A stretch of DNA of 64,000 nt from Sedimenticola thiotaurini (GCF_001007875.1 NZ_CP011412.1:1364001-1428000); one strand, 5' to 3'; shown: positions 45,451-55,202, counted from the first letter of the stretch. Program-made: numbers and translations. The notes: generated by a model not told the origin, from the sequence alone.

Positions 45451-46170
45451 TCAAGGCAGAAAACCGAGATAGCCCGGGCCACCCAGTTGGCGAACTTGCT
45501 GGCGAATATCCCGGGCGCGGCCAACGACATAACCCGAGGGTGATACCACCCGCATGCGCTTCGGGTTGGGCAGTACCGCTGCCAGCAGGGAGCTTTCATG
45601 CAGCGTGAGTCGCCCGGCGGCTTTGCCAAACAGCCGTTGGCTGGCTGCTTCGGCACCGTAGATACCGGGGGCGAACTCCGCCAGGTTGAGATAGACCTCC
45701 AGGATCCGCCGCTTCGGCCAGAGGCTTTCGATCAGCAGGGTCAGGCCGGCTTCGATCCCCTTGCGCAGGAAACTTCGGCCACTCCACAAGTAGAGATTCT
45801 TGGCGACCTGCTGGCTGATAGTGCTGGCGCCCCGGATTCGGCCCCGCTCCGATAACAGGGCATCCATGATCGAGTCGAGATCGAAGCCGTGGTGATGGGG
45901 AAATTTCTGATCCTCGGATGCCACCACCGCAATCGCCAGTTGGGGAGAGATGCGCTCCAGTGGCATCCAGCGATAATCGATCTGACGATCAGACTGCCAC
46001 TGTTCCGCCAACATGAAAGCGCTGGTGGGCGGTGCCAGCCAGCGCCAGGGCAATACCATGAGCACCCCCAGCAGCACAACCCCGAGCAACAGCATGAAGA
46101 ACCAGCCTATCAAACGGGACTTGATACTGCGCCTGGTGCGGCGCTCCTTTCTGGTTGATCTCATGATCAT
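45451..46170 (-). CDS. mtgA: Monofunctional biosynthetic peptidoglycan transglycosylase
   Basis: A 239-residue GT51 protein with an N-terminal membrane anchor (~22-42) and the glycosyltransferase motifs: [20 protein letters not shown] (catalytic Glu), [17 protein letters not shown] and [22 protein letters not shown]. It polymerises lipid II glycan strands without a transpeptidase domain. Several in-frame starts occur close together (ATG 46170, ATG 46164, TTG 46176) with no clear ribosome binding site. Confidence 0.94.
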   Translation of the reverse strand: MIMRSTRKERRTRRSIKSRLIGWFFMLLLGVVLLGVLMVLPWRWLAPPTSAFMLAEQWQSDRQIDYRWMPLERISPQLAIAVVASEDQKFPHHHGFDLDSIMDALLSERGRIRGASTISQQVAKNLYLWSGRSFLRKGIEAGLTLLIESLWPKRRILEVYLNLAEFAPGIYGAEAASQRLFGKAAGRLTLHESSLLAAVLPNPKRMRVVSPSGYVVGRARDIRQQVRQLGGPGYLGFLP

Positions 46171-46297
46171 GGGCAAAGATGCCGGCGTTAAATAGATCGG
46201 TAATCCGGGAACCGACCAGCCAGTCGCCTACCTGGATTTGACCGTAGCGTTCACCGAAAAGTCATAGGTAACCGCCCATCATACCGGCTAATCCTTG

Positions 46298-47359
46298 CTA
46301 GGACTGTTCGGAACCGATCGACAGTACGATCTTCCCGGTATGCTTTTTAGTCAGGAACAGTTCTTGTGCCTGGGTGATCTGATCAAGCGGAAAGACATGG
46401 GCCACCAGCGGTTTGACATCCCCCTGCTCAATGCGCTTGACCAGGTTGGGGAACACTTCCGGCTCCAGCACCGTGCAACCAAACAGGCTCTGGTCTTTCA
46501 GATAGAGGGTGCGCAAATCCAGTTCAACCAGCGGACCTGCGATCGCACCGGACACCGCATAACGGCCGCCGGGTTTCAGCACTTCCAGCAACTCCGGCCA
46601 CTGCGCCCCCCCGACCAGATCGATCACCACATCCACCCGGTTGTGACCCAGCGCCTGGGTAACGCTATCGCCCCTGGCCACGGTCTCCCCGGCCCCCAGT
46701 TCCATAACCGCAGACGCCTTGGCCGGACTGGTAACCGCGATAACTTCAGCCCCTCTGGCCACGGCCAGTTGAACCGCCGCCGAGCCCACGCCCCCGGATG
46801 CACCGGTGACCAGCACTAGATCCCCTTTCCCTACCTGGGAGCGGGTGAGCAGATTCTCGGCCGTGGAATAGGAACAGGGAAAGGAGGCCAGCTCAGTATC
46901 GGTGAGGGAACAGGTGATACTGTGGGCGTGCCGGGAAGCAACCACGGTGTACTCGGCGAATCCACCATCACATTCAGATCCCAGATACCAGGGCCGGGAG
47001 AGAGCCTGACTGTTCACCTCCCACAGGCAGGGTTCAACCAGAACCCGCTCACCGATCCGCTCTTTACTGATGTTTTCACCCACCGCCACAATATAACCGC
47101 AGACATCGGCGCCCTGAATGAGCGGGAACTTGATCGGGTCTCCGGTCCAGGCGGCGTCTTCGCTGGCCCCATCCCCCTTTGAATACCAGCCGATACGGGT
47201 ATTGATATCGGTGTTGTTGACACCGGCCGCCGACACCTTGATAACCACGTCATTGGCGGTTGGCTGGGGTACCGGAATATCATGACGCAGTTCCAGCTTT
47301 TCAAATCCGCCATGTCCGGTAAGCCAGACACCATGCATGGTTTTGGGTAAATTATTCAT
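46298..47359 (-). CDS. MDR-superfamily zinc-type alcohol dehydrogenase-like oxidoreductase
   Basis: A 353-residue medium-chain dehydrogenase/reductase. The N-terminal GroES-like domain has VIKVSAAGVNNTDINTRIGWY, and the nucleotide domain has LVTGASGGVGSAAVQLAVARGAEVIAVT, an NADPH-type motif. The Asn in place of a catalytic zinc-ligand Cys (GVNNTD) resembles quinone oxidoreductases rather than zinc alcohol dehydrogenases. Substrate unknown. Confidence 0.85.
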   Translation of the reverse strand: MNNLPKTMHGVWLTGHGGFEKLELRHDIPVPQPTANDVVIKVSAAGVNNTDINTRIGWYSKGDGASEDAAWTGDPIKFPLIQGADVCGYIVAVGENISKERIGERVLVEPCLWEVNSQALSRPWYLGSECDGGFAEYTVVASRHAHSITCSLTDTELASFPCSYSTAENLLTRSQVGKGDLVLVTGASGGVGSAAVQLAVARGAEVIAVTSPAKASAVMELGAGETVARGDSVTQALGHNRVDVVIDLVGGAQWPELLEVLKPGGRYAVSGAIAGPLVELDLRTLYLKDQSLFGCTVLEPEVFPNLVKRIEQGDVKPLVAHVFPLDQITQAQELFLTKKHTGKIVLSIGSEQS

Positions 47360-47561
47360 TCAGTAAAATCTCTTGGTTGCTCTGATTTGGAAACTGCAGT
47401 TGGGACAGCGTAAAAGAGTTCCGGCCTATTGTAGCCGCGATACCGAATAATGCGAAAAACCCTAGAGCAGTAATCCAACTGGCCGGCACCCGTTGTACCG
47501 GATATGGCCAGGCAGGGTGCGTCGCCGCGATGGCGCGCAGCCTGCCTGTTGACCGGAAAGC

Positions 47562-48227
47562 TCAGACCGCTTCGCCGAGCATCCCGGTCCGGTAGGCGAC
47601 CAGATCCTCGATAGACAACACCGGCATATCATGCCGCTCGGCAAAGCGGATCACTTCCGGCAGACGCGCCATGGTGCCGTCCGGATTGGTCAGTTCACAC
47701 AGCACTCCGGCGTGGCGGAGACCGGCCAGACGCATCAGATCCACGGTCCCCTCGGTATGTCCGCGACGGCTCAGCACTCCCCCCGGCTGGGCCCGCAGGG
47801 GAAAGACATGTCCGGGGCGGGCCAGGTCCTCCGGCCGGCAGTGATCGGCAATCGCGGTTAGAATCGTGGTCACCCGGTCAGCGGCGGAGACGCCGGTGGT
47901 CACTCCTTTCCGCGCCTCGATGGAGACGGTAAAGGCGGTGCCATTGCGACTGGTGTTATCGCTCACCATCATGGGCAACTGGAGGCGCCGGATAGTTTCA
48001 TCGCTAAGACAGAGGCAGACAATGCCACTGCCCTCCCGGATCAGCATCGCCATCTGTTGCGGTGTGATCTGTTCAGCGGAGAAGATGAGGTCGCCCTCGT
48101 TCTCCCGATCCTCGTCATCCACCAGCAGTACACCCCGGCCGTCCCGAAGTGCCTCCAGGGCGGTTTCAACACGGGAATGGGGATCGCCGAAGTGGTTCAA
48201 TAGTGAAGGTTGGTTGGTCTGATTCAT
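47562..48227 (-). CDS. ribB: 3,4-dihydroxy-2-butanone 4-phosphate synthase
   Basis: A 221-residue RibB from [14 protein letters not shown], with GGGAGCAAGCC before the ATG. The active-site loop [17 protein letters not shown], the [20 protein letters not shown] segment and [17 protein letters not shown] are intact. It makes the four-carbon unit of riboflavin from ribulose 5-phosphate. Expression is under the FMN riboswitch upstream. There is no fused GTP cyclohydrolase domain. Confidence 0.97.
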   Translation of the reverse strand: MNQTNQPSLLNHFGDPHSRVETALEALRDGRGVLLVDDEDRENEGDLIFSAEQITPQQMAMLIREGSGIVCLCLSDETIRRLQLPMMVSDNTSRNGTAFTVSIEARKGVTTGVSAADRVTTILTAIADHCRPEDLARPGHVFPLRAQPGGVLSRRGHTEGTVDLMRLAGLRHAGVLCELTNPDGTMARLPEVIRFAERHDMPVLSIEDLVAYRTGMLGEAV

Positions 48228-48340
48228 GGCTTGCTCCCAATGAGTTCCAGAATCAGGGCGTAAAGGGACATGCCGGCCCGAAGCCGACGAACAGGCGCAA
48301 CGAAACCCGACCGGAAGCCGGACTTGCAGAATGCCTTATT

Positions 48341-48474
48341 CTCTCCCATCCGGACTGTCACCGTCGGCTCCGGTTTCTCACCGGATCTGCTGACCCTGCC
48401 GAAGCAGGCGCTCGCGGGCTTTTCCGCTGAATGCGAAATTACCGCCGGTAGGGAATTTCACCCTGCCCTGAGAA
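48341..48474 (-). promoter_or_regulatory. FMN riboswitch (RFN element) controlling ribB
   Basis: On the minus strand the region holds the conserved RFN blocks in order: CAGGGTGAAATTCCCTACC, GGCGGTAAT, AGCCCGCGAGC, GGTCAGCAGATCCGGTG, CCGGAGCCGACGGTGACAG and TCCGGATGGGAGAG. These match the FMN aptamer nearly perfectly. It ends ~114 bases before ribB, leaving room for an expression platform in which FMN binding would reduce ribB expression. Confidence 0.96.
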
Positions 48475-48601
48475 TAAGTGGTTAATAGTGCTCTGTATGA
48501 GCGGCGCCAGAGTAGCCCGAATCCCCGGTTCGATCAACCACCGGCGCTGTGTGGACGGACGTGTTCTGTTGCCTTGCCGGCCACCGCTAGCAGCACGCTG
48601 C

Positions 48602-49072
48602 CTATTCCGCCATTGAGCGCTGTATGACCTGGCTGATCACCTGATTTACGTAGTCGTATATGGCGGGGCAGCCGCTCGCCCGGGGGCCGGCAACATTCAG
48701 GATGGAGATATTGAATTGCTGAACAAAGTCCATCAACAGATCCACCGCCACCGTCTGGGTGACCAGCGCTATATCGATCAACTTGTAAGGTTTTCCCTGC
48801 TTGATACAGAAAGCAACGGTCGCCTCCGTCCCTCCCTGCAGGTAGGCGTCATAAAAAATCGCCGTCCCATCCCCGTCTGCAACATTCTTCCGGGTGCGTT
48901 GCCGATAGCCACCACCGATTTCAAGCAGGTTATAGCGCTGATCAATCGGGCCATCCTCCGCCATGCGGCCCACCGGACAGCTGCCACCAATGGGAAAGCC
49001 GGCGTCCAGCCCGGCATCCAGTGCCGCCCGATCCGCCCCGGTCTGTCCACCACTGATGATTTTTAAAAGCAT
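48602..49072 (-). CDS. Putative molybdenum carrier-family protein
   Basis: A 156-residue Rossmann-like protein of the MoCo-carrier family (lysine-decarboxylase-like fold). It shows ISGGQTGADRAALDAGLDAG, IGGSCPVGRMAEDG and ILNVAGPRASGCPAIYDYV. Family members are proposed, from distant similarity to an algal molybdenum cofactor carrier, to bind molybdopterin. It lies 158 bases downstream of the second molybdoenzyme operon on the same strand, a context that fits a cofactor role but does not prove it. Confidence 0.78.
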   Translation of the reverse strand: MLLKIISGGQTGADRAALDAGLDAGFPIGGSCPVGRMAEDGPIDQRYNLLEIGGGYRQRTRKNVADGDGTAIFYDAYLQGGTEATVAFCIKQGKPYKLIDIALVTQTVAVDLLMDFVQQFNISILNVAGPRASGCPAIYDYVNQVISQVIQRSMAE

Positions 49073-49230
49073 CGCCGTACCCGGTTAATCCGTTTTCCCA
49101 TCCAGCCACATAGACGCTCCGCCAGGAGCGCACCGGCCAAAACAGTATTTTATGACCCTGGCGGAACAGCCGCCAGCAATGCTCTACACCGGATTATCAG
49201 GCACCAACCCCAGTTAATCGGCGTGGAGGA

Positions 49231-49998
49231 TTATTCGGCACCGGTCCGGCCTGACACCCTGTCACCACCTTTTACCGATAACAGCGCCTTCATCGCTTCA
49301 CTGGCATTCGGATAGCCCAGTTGTTGTGCTCTTTTCCACCAGTACAGAGCCTGTTTGATATCTCTCTCCAGGTAGTCACCGGATGTATAGAGTTTTCCCA
49401 TGCTGGCGCAGGCCGACGCGTGATCCTGGTTAGCCGCCTGCTCTATCCAGTAGATCCCCTTTTCCCTATCTTGCCCGACACCCAGCCCGGCCAGCAACAT
49501 CTCTCCAATACTGTGCTGGGCATGCGGCTCACCCTGCTCGGCGGCAAGTTGATACCAGTACGCCGCCCGACCAATGTCCGGTACCACACCAAGCCCCTGT
49601 TCATACATAGCGGCAAGGTTGTTCTGTGCCGGTCCATAGCCCATCTCCGCCGCTTGTCGGTAGAGTCTGACCGCACCAGCATAACCCGCATTGCCAAACT
49701 GCCTGAGGCGATTGGCCTGACGTGTCAGTGCTTCCGGATCATCAGCACTCTGGGAGTTATCCTCTACCTGTCCCTCGCTATCTACCGTAACTGCTTCACT
49801 GTTGTTATCGTACTCCTCCTCTCCCCACCAGCCGCAAGCCCATGCGGCCGTGGGGAGGTAGATGTTAATCGCCACAATAAATCCTGCCGCGAACCAACCG
49901 CTTCGCCGGCCGTTCCAGCCGTCTCTTCTGTCGGTTCGTTCCCGTTGCTTCACTGAAGTGGCCAATGACGCTGACGTGTTAGTAGGCTCGCGGCTCAC
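49231..49998 (-). CDS. Membrane-anchored Sel1-repeat protein of the molybdoenzyme operon
   Basis: A 255-residue protein with a GTG start after GGAGGGGGAG, a basic cytoplasmic N-terminus, one membrane helix (~34-53, ending AWACGWWGEEEYD) and three to four Sel1-like repeats (~95-240, for example AAEMGYGPAQNNLAAMYEQGLG). It starts 13 bases after the chaperone gene and closes the operon. Sel1 repeats mediate protein contacts, so it may help assemble or localise the reductase in the periplasm. That role is inference. Confidence 0.75.
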   Translation of the reverse strand: MSREPTNTSASLATSVKQRERTDRRDGWNGRRSGWFAAGFIVAINIYLPTAAWACGWWGEEEYDNNSEAVTVDSEGQVEDNSQSADDPEALTRQANRLRQFGNAGYAGAVRLYRQAAEMGYGPAQNNLAAMYEQGLGVVPDIGRAAYWYQLAAEQGEPHAQHSIGEMLLAGLGVGQDREKGIYWIEQAANQDHASACASMGKLYTSGDYLERDIKQALYWWKRAQQLGYPNASEAMKALLSVKGGDRVSGRTGAE

Positions 49999-50011
49999 AA
50001 CTCCCCCTCCT

Positions 50012-50728
50012 TTAACCGTTGCTGTATACCGCTTCCAATCCTGCTATCTGATCGGGAAGCGCGCTCTTTTGCTCATTCAGAAATGCGCGGGTCATCTGCG
50101 CAACCTGGGTATAGAAACTGCTTCTGTTAGCCTCCTCTATTTTTTCAACAAAATCAGAAACCCAATTACCGAGATGCCGGCTCAGAAACTCGTTCTGATA
50201 ACGAAGGGCATCCAGCGCCTTGTCGGTCTGGCCGGCACGCCAGGCGATACACTCCTCTTCATTCAGGTGACCGAGAAACTCCAGCTCGATACTGATGTGA
50301 TCCGGTTCCATCGGGATGGCATTGTCCAGCTGAAAACCGACATACTGGTAAAACTCCGCCACCCTGGATGTTTCCGGTCCCCGGAGCAGCCCTGATCCAC
50401 CCTTCAGTTGAACCGACTCATGGGGTGATATGAGTGAACCGGGTAATAAAAAGAGGCTGGTGAACTGTACCGATAATGATTCAGTAAGCTCATCAATATC
50501 GGTAGTGTAAAACTTCTCATCCAGCACTATGCCGGCCTGGCACAGCGCATCACGCAACGCCTCAGAGCGTAATGTCAACAACATCTCTTTGTTGGGTTTG
50601 GCACGGAACAGGGTCGCCAGAAGACCTAGCAGGGAAGCACGCTCCTGTGCCAGGTCGCCCATGGCGAGGTTGGAAGCGGCAACCCTGTTGTCACCGCTCA
50701 CTTGGGTCATGGTAGCCGCGGTATTCAT
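50012..50728 (-). CDS. TorD/DmsD-family molybdoenzyme chaperone
   Basis: A 238-residue all-helical protein of the TorD family: ERASLLGLLATLFRAKPNKEML near the N-terminus, ISPHESVQLKGGSGLLRGPETSRVAEFYQYVGF and EPDHISIELEFLGHLNEEE in the middle. The ATG overlaps the stop of the catalytic subunit gene (ATGA). Such chaperones bind the Tat leader and help cofactor insertion before export. It is the dedicated partner of the 50725-53250 product. Confidence 0.9.
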   Translation of the reverse strand: MNTAATMTQVSGDNRVAASNLAMGDLAQERASLLGLLATLFRAKPNKEMLLTLRSEALRDALCQAGIVLDEKFYTTDIDELTESLSVQFTSLFLLPGSLISPHESVQLKGGSGLLRGPETSRVAEFYQYVGFQLDNAIPMEPDHISIELEFLGHLNEEECIAWRAGQTDKALDALRYQNEFLSRHLGNWVSDFVEKIEEANRSSFYTQVAQMTRAFLNEQKSALPDQIAGLEAVYSNG

Positions 50729-53250
50729 GCTCTGCTCACCTGTACGACTGTATCCATCCAGCGCTGCTGGCCATTGATCGGATCAGGTGAATTGGCAATC
50801 AACCAATTGGGGTGCATACCGTTGTCACCCTTCCACCAGATCCGCTCCAGATCAGGATCGTCATCCCGTCCACCCGGCGCCTTTTTACCGGAGGCATAGC
50901 GTCCATACTCCCAGTGCCCACAGTGATGAGAGATGGCTATAACCCCGACATTGATGGCCGGCGTCACCTTGGCCTCGGTAACAATTTCACCAATGGCTGA
51001 TTTCACTTTGATCTTGTCACCATCCGCAATCCCCCGCTTGGCCGCTTCCAGTGGATTAATCCAGGCGGGATTCTTGTGGTACAGCTCGGTCAGATACTTG
51101 CAATTGGGTGAGCGTGAATGGATCTGGGTGGCCACCTTGAAGGTGGTCAGGATCAGATCATCCTGTCCCAGTTTCTCATGCTCCGGGATCGCCACCCAGG
51201 CTGGCAACGGGGAGAATCCCTTGGCCTCGACGAGATTGGAGTAAATCTCGAAATAACCGGACTTGTTTACTTTATCGGGTCTGAAACCGGCATAGACCTT
51301 ATCACCAATACGCTGTCCGACATAAGCCTTGTAGGACTTCTTGGTGCGGGTATAACCTTTTGCCATGGCCTCTTCTGCAGAGTGCAGGTGGGCCTTTTTC
51401 CAATCCCAGTAGACTCCTGTCTCTTCATCCAGCACCACACTCTCTTTCAGATACGCAGATGACGGTAGCTCTTTCCGATAGCTGAAATAGACAGGCTTCG
51501 CCGCCGGGTCATGGTAGACACCATGCTTCTTCATGTATTCAAAACCGCCGACTGCCGCCACTTCCGGTGTCATCTCGCAGGAGCGCTGGACAAACTCCTG
51601 TTTTGTCTTATACCCCAGCGGGGTGCCAAGCCGTTCAGCCAGTTCGCACACCACGTCACCAAAGTCACGGGTCTCACCCATCGGTTTGGCACCTGGCTGG
51701 CGAATGTAATACTCGGGAATCTGCACGGGCGAGACCATATCTTCCCAGTCCCAGCGCTCGGAATAGGTGGGTTCAGGCAGAATCAGATCCGCGAGGGCGG
51801 CGGATTCGTCATAGAAGGGCGAACAGACAACAAAGTAGGGAATCAGCGATTCATCTTTCAGTATGTCGATGTTCTCCTGGGTCTCGCCGTTGGCATAAAC
51901 CGGCGTGTACTTATAGGTCAGATAGATCTCGGGCCGGCCTGCACTGCCATCCTTGATCATCTTCAGGATGTTGTGACTCATGTGATGGGTTGGAAAAGCG
52001 GCCGCACCTTTCGGACCATCCATAAGGGCCAGCTTGCGCGCTTTGGGCAGGTTCTTTGGACCTTTCGGATAGTGCCACTTGGGACCCACTGCCTTGCACC
52101 GGCCGCCGGGGTTATCGATATTTCCGGTGATGGCGGCCAGGGTCTGCAATGCCCGCTCCGTGTCGTTGCCATTGAAGTGTGCAATAGCCCCGCGATAGCT
52201 GATGGCACAGGCTGGATGGGTCGAAGCAAATTCCCGTGCGATGCGCCGGATACTGGCTGCCGGTACACCGCTGATCTTCTCCGCCCACTCCGGCGTGTAT
52301 TGTGCAAAATGGGCCTTCAGCGCAGCGACCTTTTCATCCAGACCGGCATCATGGTTCTTTGTGACCTTGCAGAACCGAAGGAACTTTTCTCCTTCGCCCT
52401 TGTAGAGATCCTCTGACATAACTACGTTGCACATCGCCAGAATCACCGCCAGATCGGTTCCGGGTTTGACCGGCACCCACTCCGAGGATTTGGCCGCCGT
52501 ATTGGAGAGGCGCACATCAAAGGTGACCATGCGGACGTTCCGCTCCGCCATGGCCCGTATCAGACGATGGGAAGTGGGAATGTGGTTTGTACCGGCTTCA
52601 AATACATTGGATCCGAAGTTGATCACGAACCGGGTATTGTCAAAGTCCCAAGTATCGTAGTGACCGCCCCAGGTGAGTTCCTGGGCAGTCCACTTGCCCC
52701 CTTCACAAATCGAGGTATGGTCACCGATAGTTGCAGTTCCAACCGTTGCCAGAAACGTCTTTACCATCTTGCTGGTTGACGATTTCATCCGGCCATAATG
52801 GAACATGAATTTTTCCGGCTCGCCCCTGTCTTTCAGCGTCTGAATACGGGCAGCCAGCTCGGTCAGTGCTTCATCCCAGGAGACCTGTTTCCATTTACCT
52901 TCACCACGGGCGCCGACCCGCTTCATCGGGTAAAGAATCCGGTCCGGATCGTTGGGCTGATTGACGCCACCCTGACCCTTTGCACACATCACACCTTCGG
53001 TACGAATGGAGTTCATCTGCCCTTCGATTTTGACAATACGTCCATCCTCCACATAAGTGACATTGGGACAGCGGGTAACACACTGGTAACAGGCACTGGG
53101 TACTGCTTTCCGTTCCCGGCCGGTCTGGTATGAAAAGTCCTTATTGCCCCAGGCACGCATCTCTTCTGCCTTGGTCATCACCGCAGTACCAGAGAGGCCG
53201 GCTGCGGCCGAGACAGCGCCCAATTTCAGAAAGTTTCTACGATTCAACAT
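50725..53250 (-). CDS. Tat-exported molybdopterin oxidoreductase catalytic subunit (Psr/Phs/Ttr/Arr-like)
   Basis: An 841-residue DMSO-reductase-family protein. MLNRRNFLKLGAVSAAAG is a Tat signal, chosen over an upstream in-frame extension because GAGGGG precedes it. Cys-x2-Cys-x3-Cys-x27-Cys (ACYQCVTRC to VMCAKG) binds a 4Fe-4S cluster. The likely Mo ligand is Cys in GDHTSICEGGKW. The C-terminal cofactor domain has ISHHCGHWEYGRYASGKK. Size is closer to ArrA/ArxA/SrdA-type enzymes than to ~760-residue PsrA/PhsA. I do not see the GRGWG or RGRY motifs described for ArxA and ArrA. The physiological oxyanion substrate is unresolved. Confidence 0.88.
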   Translation of the reverse strand: MLNRRNFLKLGAVSAAAGLSGTAVMTKAEEMRAWGNKDFSYQTGRERKAVPSACYQCVTRCPNVTYVEDGRIVKIEGQMNSIRTEGVMCAKGQGGVNQPNDPDRILYPMKRVGARGEGKWKQVSWDEALTELAARIQTLKDRGEPEKFMFHYGRMKSSTSKMVKTFLATVGTATIGDHTSICEGGKWTAQELTWGGHYDTWDFDNTRFVINFGSNVFEAGTNHIPTSHRLIRAMAERNVRMVTFDVRLSNTAAKSSEWVPVKPGTDLAVILAMCNVVMSEDLYKGEGEKFLRFCKVTKNHDAGLDEKVAALKAHFAQYTPEWAEKISGVPAASIRRIAREFASTHPACAISYRGAIAHFNGNDTERALQTLAAITGNIDNPGGRCKAVGPKWHYPKGPKNLPKARKLALMDGPKGAAAFPTHHMSHNILKMIKDGSAGRPEIYLTYKYTPVYANGETQENIDILKDESLIPYFVVCSPFYDESAALADLILPEPTYSERWDWEDMVSPVQIPEYYIRQPGAKPMGETRDFGDVVCELAERLGTPLGYKTKQEFVQRSCEMTPEVAAVGGFEYMKKHGVYHDPAAKPVYFSYRKELPSSAYLKESVVLDEETGVYWDWKKAHLHSAEEAMAKGYTRTKKSYKAYVGQRIGDKVYAGFRPDKVNKSGYFEIYSNLVEAKGFSPLPAWVAIPEHEKLGQDDLILTTFKVATQIHSRSPNCKYLTELYHKNPAWINPLEAAKRGIADGDKIKVKSAIGEIVTEAKVTPAINVGVIAISHHCGHWEYGRYASGKKAPGGRDDDPDLERIWWKGDNGMHPNWLIANSPDPINGQQRWMDTVVQVSRA

Positions 53251-53260
53251 GACTATCCCC

Positions 53261-54214
53261 TCAAATTCCGGTAGGGCCAGTAACCTGGCCAGCAATGACG
53301 ACGATGTAGCGCAACATGAATCCACCGACCAATACGAGTGCGCAGATTACTATCTCCATCGTGCGTGGTATCGAGTACTCCTTCTGGTACAGCAGCGTAG
53401 GCATGACATATTTCATTTCGATAGCGGCGGGCAACAGCAGTCCCAGCACCACAAACCCCAACCAGAACAGTGTGGTCAGTTCACCACCCATGATGACCGA
53501 TACGGCCGCTTCCACATTACCGATGGTGAGATGGGCATACATCACAAACAGGAAGATCACCAGTATCTCCAGGCCGATCAACAGCATGTCGGAAGAGCCC
53601 AGTATGTAGCTGTGATGCTCGAATGACTCCTTGCTGATCACCTGCTTGCGGCCAAACAGGGCGCGAACCAACAGGATGCCCGCGACACCGGTGGAGAGCG
53701 CCGACACCAGGAACAGCATGGCCAGAATGGGTGAGTTCCAGAACGGACGGGCCGGCATGGCACCCAGCAGAATACCGGTATAAAGTGCAACCCCCACGCC
53801 GAGCGGCACCATGGCCCAGGCGAGCATCTTGCGCAGCTTCTGCAGTTCATCGCCCGGATGGGCATTCCTGTTTATAAAGGTATAGGCGTAAGCAAGACTG
53901 ACCAGAATAAACAGCGCCAACACCCAGGATCCGATGGACATGGGGGAGAGGTTGATGGTCAGGAACAGATTGATAAAACGGAAGTAGTTACCGGCCTGGA
54001 AAGAGCCCAGTTCAAAGACGATCATACCGGTACCGATAATCACCAGCACGGGTGCTAACATCGCACCCCAACGGGCAAAACGGAAACTGGATCCGGCCAG
54101 GTCGCCACCACCACTGCGCAGGAATATTGATCCACTGACTGCACCGGCGCCGGCACCCATGCCACCCAGGAACAGATAAAGTATGACGGGAAGACCCCAA
54201 GTTAACTCATGCAT
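53261..54214 (-). CDS. NrfD/PsrC-family membrane subunit
   Basis: A 317-residue polytopic protein with eight or nine membrane helices. It starts MHELTWGLPVILYLFLGGMGAGAGAVSG, typical of NrfD-like quinol-interacting subunits. GAGAGGG lies before the ATG, which follows the stop of the FeS gene by two bases. It should exchange electrons with the quinone pool and anchor the two exported subunits on the periplasmic face. The catalytic subunit gene follows after ten bases. Confidence 0.93.
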   Translation of the reverse strand: MHELTWGLPVILYLFLGGMGAGAGAVSGSIFLRSGGGDLAGSSFRFARWGAMLAPVLVIIGTGMIVFELGSFQAGNYFRFINLFLTINLSPMSIGSWVLALFILVSLAYAYTFINRNAHPGDELQKLRKMLAWAMVPLGVGVALYTGILLGAMPARPFWNSPILAMLFLVSALSTGVAGILLVRALFGRKQVISKESFEHHSYILGSSDMLLIGLEILVIFLFVMYAHLTIGNVEAAVSVIMGGELTTLFWLGFVVLGLLLPAAIEMKYVMPTLLYQKEYSIPRTMEIVICALVLVGGFMLRYIVVIAGQVTGPTGI

Positions 54215-54216
54215 GA

Positions 54217-54960
54217 CTAGACCCTCTCTTTCTGGCGGCGGTTGGTCTCTATACGGATATAGATACCCTGTTTAGCTGCATCCCGTTGATCGGCATGATC
54301 CGCATCGATGTAGTAAACCATCGGTTCTGTGCCCATTTCGGGACGCAGAACAGTGGTCGCATTGGTAGCGATAAGTTTGGATACTTCACTGTCCGGATCG
54401 TTTAGATCGCCGAAGATACGTGCGCGCCCCTGGCAGGTATTGACGCATGACGGGACGATGCCGTTCTGCACCCGGTGCAGACAAAAATCGCATTTATCCG
54501 CGGTTCCCGTTTTTGGATTGATATAGCGCATACCGTACGGGCAGGCCTGGATACAGTATTTGCAGCCGATGCAGACATCGCTGTCGACCACTACAATTCC
54601 GTCTTCCTGGCGTTTATAGGTGGCGCCCGTAGGACAAACAGCGACGCACTGCGGCTTTTCGCACTGGTTACAGAGTCGCGGCAGGAAGCTGCGACGCACA
54701 TTGGGGAACTCACCTTTCTCGATATATTCGACCCAGCTACGGGTCTCGCCCAACGGCACATCATTCTCTGTTTTGCAGGCGACACTGCAGGCCTGGCAAC
54801 CAATACAGCGGCGTGTGTCGATGACCATGGCATAACGCTTGGGCCGTGCTGCCGAGATGGCCATACCGGGTGCAGCAGTTGCTGTAGCCGCTACCGCCGA
54901 TCCGCTCGCCATTTTTTTCAGGAAGTCCCGGCGAGAGACCTGGGGTTTTGATTCACTCAT
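54217..54960 (-). CDS. Tat-exported four-cluster ferredoxin subunit of the molybdoenzyme
   Basis: A 247-residue protein from MSESKPQVSRRDFLKKMASG, a Tat signal with GGAGG eight bases before the ATG. Mature-part motifs are CIGCQACSVAC (~57), CNQCEKPQCVAVCP (~105), CIGCKYCIQACPYG (~138) and CDFCLHRVQNGIVPSCVNTC (~165), giving four 4Fe-4S clusters as in TtrB/PsrB/NrfC proteins. A Tat signal of its own is like TtrB. It is the first gene of the operon downstream of a sigma-54 promoter. Confidence 0.93.
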   Translation of the reverse strand: MSESKPQVSRRDFLKKMASGSAVAATATAAPGMAISAARPKRYAMVIDTRRCIGCQACSVACKTENDVPLGETRSWVEYIEKGEFPNVRRSFLPRLCNQCEKPQCVAVCPTGATYKRQEDGIVVVDSDVCIGCKYCIQACPYGMRYINPKTGTADKCDFCLHRVQNGIVPSCVNTCQGRARIFGDLNDPDSEVSKLIATNATTVLRPEMGTEPMVYYIDADHADQRDAAKQGIYIRIETNRRQKERV

Positions 54961-55059
54961 GGGCTTTGCCTCCGAAGTGACTTTTGGATTTAATGGTGTA
55001 AAGTATTTTTTCTGGCATCTGCGGATCAGAAATAACCAAACCGCGTCTGACACTCGTTG

Positions 55060-55075
55060 AGCAATACCCGTACCA
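55060..55075 (-). promoter_or_regulatory. Sigma-54 (-24/-12) promoter of the molybdoenzyme operon
   Basis: On the minus strand TGGTAC-GGGTA-TTGCT matches TGGCAC-N5-TTGCW with one mismatch, and GG and GC are separated by exactly ten bases. Transcription would start near 55049, giving a leader of ~90 bases before the FeS subunit ATG. The divergent genes encode a sigma-54 activator with a GAFTGA loop, so the pairing is strong. Confidence 0.8.
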
Positions 55076-55162
55076 ATTACCTTGAAATTACTTAACCCTT
55101 TGAATATTAAGGACTATATCCACTCTCACCCGGATTTACCGATTAACCACCGGGGGGAATCG

Positions 55163-55178
55163 GTTACGGAATCGTTAC
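55163..55178. promoter_or_regulatory. Upstream activator site 1 (imperfect)
   Basis: GTTAC-GGAATC-GTTAC; the left half is identical to sites 2 and 3, and the right half differs by one base (GTTAC for GTAAC). Its centre is 40 bp from site 2. Confidence 0.5.
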
Positions 55179-55202
55179 CAGGTTTCTTCCACCTGTTTTT
55201 TG

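Noticed and set aside
50725-53250. Calling the catalytic subunit ArxA or ArrA from the AioX-like sensor context
   Set aside because: Gene order is B-C-A rather than the arx or arr order, and the motifs I associate with those enzymes are not visible.
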